DNA from: Caldivirga sp. UBA161
GTDB taxonomy: Archaea; Thermoproteota; Thermoprotei; Thermoproteales; Thermocladiaceae
NCBI RefSeq assembly: GCF_002506515.1
Contig: NZ_DAXS01000069.1
Location: forward strand, 13,865-21,109
Direction: 5' to 3'
Length of the DNA: 7,245 bases
Under the pieces are notes generated by a model. It was not told where the DNA came from and did not search any database. It saw only the letters and a program-made list of their open reading frames with translations. Made by a program: the position numbers and the translations under genes. Of this stretch, positions 4,641-7,245 are shown in pieces; position 1 is the stretch's first letter, and each line of letters begins with the position of its first letter.

Positions 4641-5752
4641 TTAGTGCCCATGCGTCGGTATTTGAAGACGTAGACCTCGGCCATAATGTAATTGGCTATG
4701 AAGCCGAATATAACCCCTATTACGTATGCTACGTAACCGTTTATGCCAAGGGCGTAGTGAAGCAGATTCGTTACGGCGTATGTTACTGCTGTTCCAGTTA
4801 AACTGGCTACATGATACTTACCTAACCCCACCCAGTAACCCACTGACCTGTCTTTAAACGTCCACACTTTATTTAAGGTAAAGTTGTTGACAATACCTGC
4901 TTCAAGGGCTGGTATAAGGGATATGAAGTACGCTAACCCAAGCACCCTCCAGAATACGTGGAGCACCAGTTCAGAGACTATTAGGCCTATTGCACCAACA
5001 ATAGCGAACTTAATGGGCCTGTAGCCGCTTAGGGAAAGCAGGTTCAGTGATATTGAGGCAACTTGCTTAACATAGTTTACTATTTGCCTAGTACCTAACT
5101 TAGATGAGCCAGCCTCCCTAGTCCTAAAAACGTAGGGAACCTCCACAATACTCCTAACCCTACAGAGGGCAAGTATGTCAAGCAGTATCTTGTAGTCGCC
5201 ATGGGGCTTATCTAGGCATACGGCGTCCCTCTTCATTGCGAAGAAGCCTGAGACGGGGTCCTTAACATCCCTGGCTGTAGGCACTAGTATGTGAGCTAAG
5301 GTAATTGCCCCACGGCTTATTATCCTCCTCAAGAGGGGCCAATCACCTGCTACTCCACCACCATTAATGTACCTAGAGGCAACGGCAACATCAGCGCCAT
5401 TTGAAACGGCCTCAATAAGCTTAGGCACTACTGATGGTGGGTGTTGCAAATCAGCATCCATTACCACAATAATGCCTCCCCTACTAGCCCTTATACCATC
5501 AATCACAGCGCTTGACAATCCAAGCCTCCTACCCCTCTCAATAATCCTAAGATTAACCCCAAGCCTCCTCGCAGTATCCTCAGCAACCTTAACGGTGCCG
5601 TCAGTTGATCCATCATCAACAATTATTACCTCATAGTTAACACCCTTAAGGTTACTGGCTAATTCCTCAATAAGCCTACCTACATTACCAGCTTCATTAA
5701 GTGTTGGCACTATTATTGATGCGTCAAGCGCATCACTCATCCTCAACTCCAT
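4628..5752 (-). CDS. Dolichyl-phosphate sugar synthase: GT2 domain fused to GtrA-like membrane domain
   Basis: The protein is 374 aa from ATG 5752. The GT-A glycosyltransferase family 2 domain occupies about residues 10-225. It contains SIIVPTLNE (12-20), VDDGSTDGT (45-53), the metal-binding DADLQHP (99-105), SRYINGGGVAGDW (126-138) and DPVSGFFAMKR (165-175). These are typical of DPM1-type dolichyl-phosphate mannose/glucose synthases, which transfer a sugar from a nucleotide sugar to dolichyl phosphate at the cytoplasmic face. A GtrA-like domain of about four TM segments follows (about 245-365), with the signature NNFTLNKVWTF (289-299). Fused GT2-GtrA enzymes are known from archaea. The product would feed protein glycosylation or glycolipid synthesis; the sugar is not readable from sequence. 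An in-frame extension to 5860 is possible, but a TATA box about 24 nt before 5752 points to that start. ATG 5740 is another alternative. Confidence 0.88.
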   Translation of the reverse strand: MELRMSDALDASIIVPTLNEAGNVGRLIEELASNLKGVNYEVIIVDDGSTDGTVKVAEDTARRLGVNLRIIERGRRLGLSSAVIDGIRASRGGIIVVMDADLQHPPSVVPKLIEAVSNGADVAVASRYINGGGVAGDWPLLRRIISRGAITLAHILVPTARDVKDPVSGFFAMKRDAVCLDKPHGDYKILLDILALCRVRSIVEVPYVFRTREAGSSKLGTRQIVNYVKQVASISLNLLSLSGYRPIKFAIVGAIGLIVSELVLHVFWRVLGLAYFISLIPALEAGIVNNFTLNKVWTFKDRSVGYWVGLGKYHVASLTGTAVTYAVTNLLHYALGINGYVAYVIGVIFGFIANYIMAEVYVFKYRRMGTNNNL

Positions 5753-5770
5753 TAGCAATAAGCAAGGGTA

Positions 5771-5787
5771 CTTTAATAGTTTTTCCC
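5771..5787 (-). promoter_or_regulatory. Promoter of the GT2-GtrA gene
   Basis: On the minus strand GGGAAAAA (BRE-like, 5780-5787) is followed by CTATTAAAG (TATA, 5771-5779). Its centre is about 24 nt upstream of ATG 5752, as expected for a leaderless mRNA. It overlaps one copy of the AATAGTTT word. Confidence 0.55.
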
Positions 5788-5805
5788 TCAAACCAATACT
5801 CATAA

Positions 5806-5824
5806 ATAGTTTAAGATAAACTAT
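5806..5824. repeat. Inverted repeat ATAGTTT-5-AAACTAT in the GT2/SRP divergent region
   Basis: ATAGTTT (5806-5812) and AAACTAT (5818-5824) are perfect inverted halves around a 5-bp spacer. AATAGTTT (5805-5812) also recurs as a direct copy at 5775-5782, inside the GT2 promoter. The arrangement is what a dimeric regulator site would look like, but it is A/T-rich and could be chance. Confidence 0.4.
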
Positions 5825-5839
5825 ATTGGCTCCCCAACA

Positions 5840-5856
5840 GATAAGAGTTAAAAAGC
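5840..5856 (+). promoter_or_regulatory. Promoter of the SRP RNA gene
   Basis: GATAAGAG is followed by TTAAAAAG (TATA, about 5848-5855). The centre is about 25 nt before G5875, the first base that pairs with the 3' end of the RNA. Confidence 0.5.
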
Positions 5857-5874
5857 CCACTCCCCATTACAACT

Positions 5875-6190
5875 GGGCCAGGCCTGGAGGGGCGCCACCC
5901 CTCCCCCTCTCAAAGGGGGCCGTAGGTAAACGGAGGCCGAAACCCCACCCCGCTACTGATTAGCCCAGTGTCGGGCCATGGGTACCGCTATGAAGGCCAG
6001 CCCCCTGAGACGTCCACCGCCCACGCCTACAGCCGTAGGGCTGTGGGTAGTGGGGTTCCGGTGAACCGGGTTAGGCCCGGGAGGGAGCGGCCCTAAGCCG
6101 GGGTGGGCGTGTTCAGGGGTCCACTGGCCTGAGCATGGGCCTATGGCTACGGCTGAGGCTGGTCAGTAGTGGGGTGGGGGTTGGGCCCTA
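5875..6190 (+). ncRNA. Archaeal signal recognition particle (7S) RNA
   Basis: The RNA is about 316 nt, normal for archaea. The ends pair (GGGCC 5875-5879 with GGCCC 6184-6188, helix 1). The Alu domain has a hairpin GGAGGGG/CCCCTCC (5886-5904) and another, CCGT-AGGTAA-ACGG (5920-5933). Helix 5 begins with 17 continuous pairs, CCCCACCCCGCTACTGA (5943-5959) with 6163-6179, one of them G-U. Helix 6 is an 8-bp stem capped by GTAG (6035-6038), which fits the GNAR loop bound by SRP19. Helix 8 (domain IV, SRP54 site) reads TTAGG-CCC-GGGA-GGG-AGCGG at 6071-6090. This equals the standard TCAGG/AGCAG loop and GNRA tetraloop except for two paired changes. The RNA scaffolds SRP19 and SRP54 for targeting of ribosomes making membrane proteins. 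Exact ends are uncertain by a few bases. Confidence 0.95.
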
Positions 6191-6235
6191 ACTTAAATCA
6201 TATTATATATTGTAGTATATTCCCCACGCCGCCTA

Positions 6236-6241
6236 CTTTTT
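6236..6241 (+). terminator. Possible T-run terminator after SRP RNA
   Basis: CTTTTT lies about 47 nt after the folded end of the SRP RNA. It is the first run of five T on that strand, and archaeal RNA polymerase often stops at such runs. The earlier A/T-rich stretch at 6192-6221 has no T-run of this length. The rest of 6191-6340 holds nothing I can identify. Confidence 0.3.
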
Positions 6242-6340
6242 GCTGCATTATCTTAGTATGTTCTCGCGCATTAAGTGAAGTAATCGCCTTATTATCCTTA
6301 CCTCCATGGGAAGTTTTAATGAACAATGTGCTGAACCATA

Positions 6341-6351
6341 GGTTTTTAAAG
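6341..6351 (+). promoter_or_regulatory. TATA box of the XPD helicase gene
   Basis: GGTTTTTAAAG has its TATA centre about 30 nt before ATG 6377, giving a start near 6373 and a leader of only a few bases. No Shine-Dalgarno sequence is needed or clearly present. Confidence 0.5.
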
Positions 6352-6376
6352 CGTGGAGAGCTTCAATGCTGGTCTA

Positions 6377-7245
6377 ATGATTAATACTAAGGTGAGTAAG
6401 TACTTACCGTACATTGGCTGGAGGCCTCTTCAAGCTAAGATTGCGGACTTCATATACAGTAACCTAGGGGAGGGTAAGGGGATTGTGGTTGAGGCACCCA
6501 CTGGTGTGGGTAAGACTGCGGCCGCCTTAGCCGCTGCCTTAGCCTACAGTGAGGGTGAGCCTATTAAGATTGTCTACATGATTAGGACTAATAATCAAGC
6601 CGCTGCACCCATGAGGGAGTTAAGTAGGATGCTTAAGGTTAGGGGGGTATTCGTACCCTATGTCCTAGTTAGGAATAGGGCTAGGATGTGCTGCATTTCA
6701 TCAACCTCTAGGTTACCTTACAGGGACTTCCTAATGGAGTGCAATTACTTGAAGAGAACAGGGGAATGCAAATACTACGTTAAGTTGAAGAACAATGGGG
6801 TGGATGGTAGCTTATTCATGGATACTGTGGCTGGCTTAGAGTCACCCAGTGAGTACGTTAAGTCAGTATGTAGGCTGGGTGTATGCCCTTATGATGCGTC
6901 AAGGATGCTTATAGATGAGGCGAGGGTCATAATACTATCCTACTACTACTTATTCTCCCTAAACGCCCCTGAGGTGGTTAACTTTGATTTAAAGTCATCA
7001 GTGCTTATAATTGATGAGGCGCATAACCTCCCCTACGCCATACTTGACTTGAACACTCAGTATTTGACCGAGGCCATGGTTAAGGCAGCCCTATCTGACG
7101 TTAGGAGGTTCGTGAATGACATTAACGTTAAGGCAGGTGCATTAAGGGCCTTAGCATCGATTAGAGCCCTCTTCAGGGACTTATTCAGTAACATGAGTGA
7201 GCAGGGTGAACGTAGGGTTGATTCAACCAAGGTCCTGGAGTACTT
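6377..7245 (+). CDS. XPD/Rad3-family Fe-S DNA helicase (5' part)
   Basis: 289 codons of an open frame run off the window end. Family members are usually about 550-650 aa, so roughly half is visible. WRPLQ (15-19) is the Q-motif region, APTGVGKT (40-47) is Walker A, and YMIRTNNQ (67-74) is motif Ia. DEAH (213-216, in SVLIIDEAHNLP) is motif II. Between Ia and II is the cysteine-bearing insert of the Fe-S helicases: RARMCC (101-106), C122, C131 (ECKYY) and C165/C170 (VCRLGVCPY). CPY is the usual last ligand. Archaeal XPD is a 5'-to-3' DNA helicase that needs its 4Fe-4S cluster; a repair role is inferred from the family. From 117 on (ECNYLKRTGEC) the second and third cysteines are nine residues apart, wider than the C-x2-C of the best-known Sulfolobus protein. 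ATG 6377 agrees with the TATA box; ATG 6366 is out of frame. Confidence 0.9.
   Translation, partial: MINTKVSKYLPYIGWRPLQAKIADFIYSNLGEGKGIVVEAPTGVGKTAAALAAALAYSEGEPIKIVYMIRTNNQAAAPMRELSRMLKVRGVFVPYVLVRNRARMCCISSTSRLPYRDFLMECNYLKRTGECKYYVKLKNNGVDGSLFMDTVAGLESPSEYVKSVCRLGVCPYDASRMLIDEARVIILSYYYLFSLNAPEVVNFDLKSSVLIIDEAHNLPYAILDLNTQYLTEAMVKAALSDVRRFVNDINVKAGALRALASIRALFRDLFSNMSEQGERRVDSTKVLEY

Noticed and set aside
4619..4801. 60-codon plus-strand open frame at the end of the GT2-GtrA gene
   Set aside because: Antisense to a clearly conserved GtrA domain, with no promoter or family signature.
5753..5860. 36-residue N-terminal extension of the glycosyltransferase
   Set aside because: It lies across the BRE/TATA element that positions transcription at 5752 and resembles no GT2 start.
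6169..6384. 71-codon plus-strand open frame beginning MGWGLGPN
   Set aside because: It begins inside helix 5 of the SRP RNA and crosses the promoter and start of the XPD gene. Its composition is not protein-like and no ribosome site is visible.
1..7245. CRISPR array or intact insertion sequence
   Set aside because: No regularly spaced repeat units, no transposase or integrase gene, and no terminal inverted repeats were seen in the window.

Overview
The window looks like chromosomal DNA of a hyperthermophilic crenarchaeon, most likely a Thermoproteales member (Caldivirga/Vulcanisaeta-like; the genus is a guess). The evidence is a tRNA-Thr carrying two small introns with bulge-helix-bulge splice sites, a long archaeal SRP (7S) RNA, TATA boxes lying about 25 nt upstream of start codons (leaderless mRNAs), frequent AGG/AGA arginine codons and GTG/TTG starts, and gene families such as DUF373, roadblock proteins and XPD.

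Layout. Positions 1-42 hold the last codons of a zinc-ribbon protein, possibly a TnpB remnant. A SLOG/LOG-like nucleotide-binding protein (113-637, minus) is divergent from a two-gene plus-strand unit: a DUF373 membrane protein (728-1792) and an overlapping TrmG10/Trm11-like methyltransferase (1782-2525). Positions 2526-3264 form an RNA-rich interval. It has an 8-bp stem-loop, a candidate C/D box sRNA (about 2598-2650), tRNA-Thr(TGT) (2729-2842), and a coiled-coil gene broken by two frameshifts (about 2880-3182). A roadblock/LC7 protein (3265-3663, minus) and a gap of about 370 bp with promoter-like and stem-loop signals follow. Next on the minus strand are an unrecognised two-TM protein (4038-4604) and a GT2-GtrA dolichyl-phosphate sugar synthase (4628-5752). 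A 122-bp divergent region with repeated AATAGTTT words separates that gene from the SRP RNA (5875-6190, plus). The window ends inside an XPD-family Fe-S helicase (6377-7245, plus, 3' end missing).

Most genes are housekeeping: tRNA modification, protein targeting, lipid-linked sugar synthesis and DNA repair/helicase. The most interesting features are the candidate C/D sRNA, the twin-intron tRNA and the SRP RNA. The sRNA's two guide stretches match tRNA: 10 nt against the D-arm of the tRNA-Thr gene about 120 bp downstream, and 9 nt against a typical tRNA-Met anticodon loop. The SRP RNA shows an apparent compensated change in the SRP54-binding loop. I see no CRISPR array, intact insertion sequence, toxin-antitoxin pair or clear new defence system.
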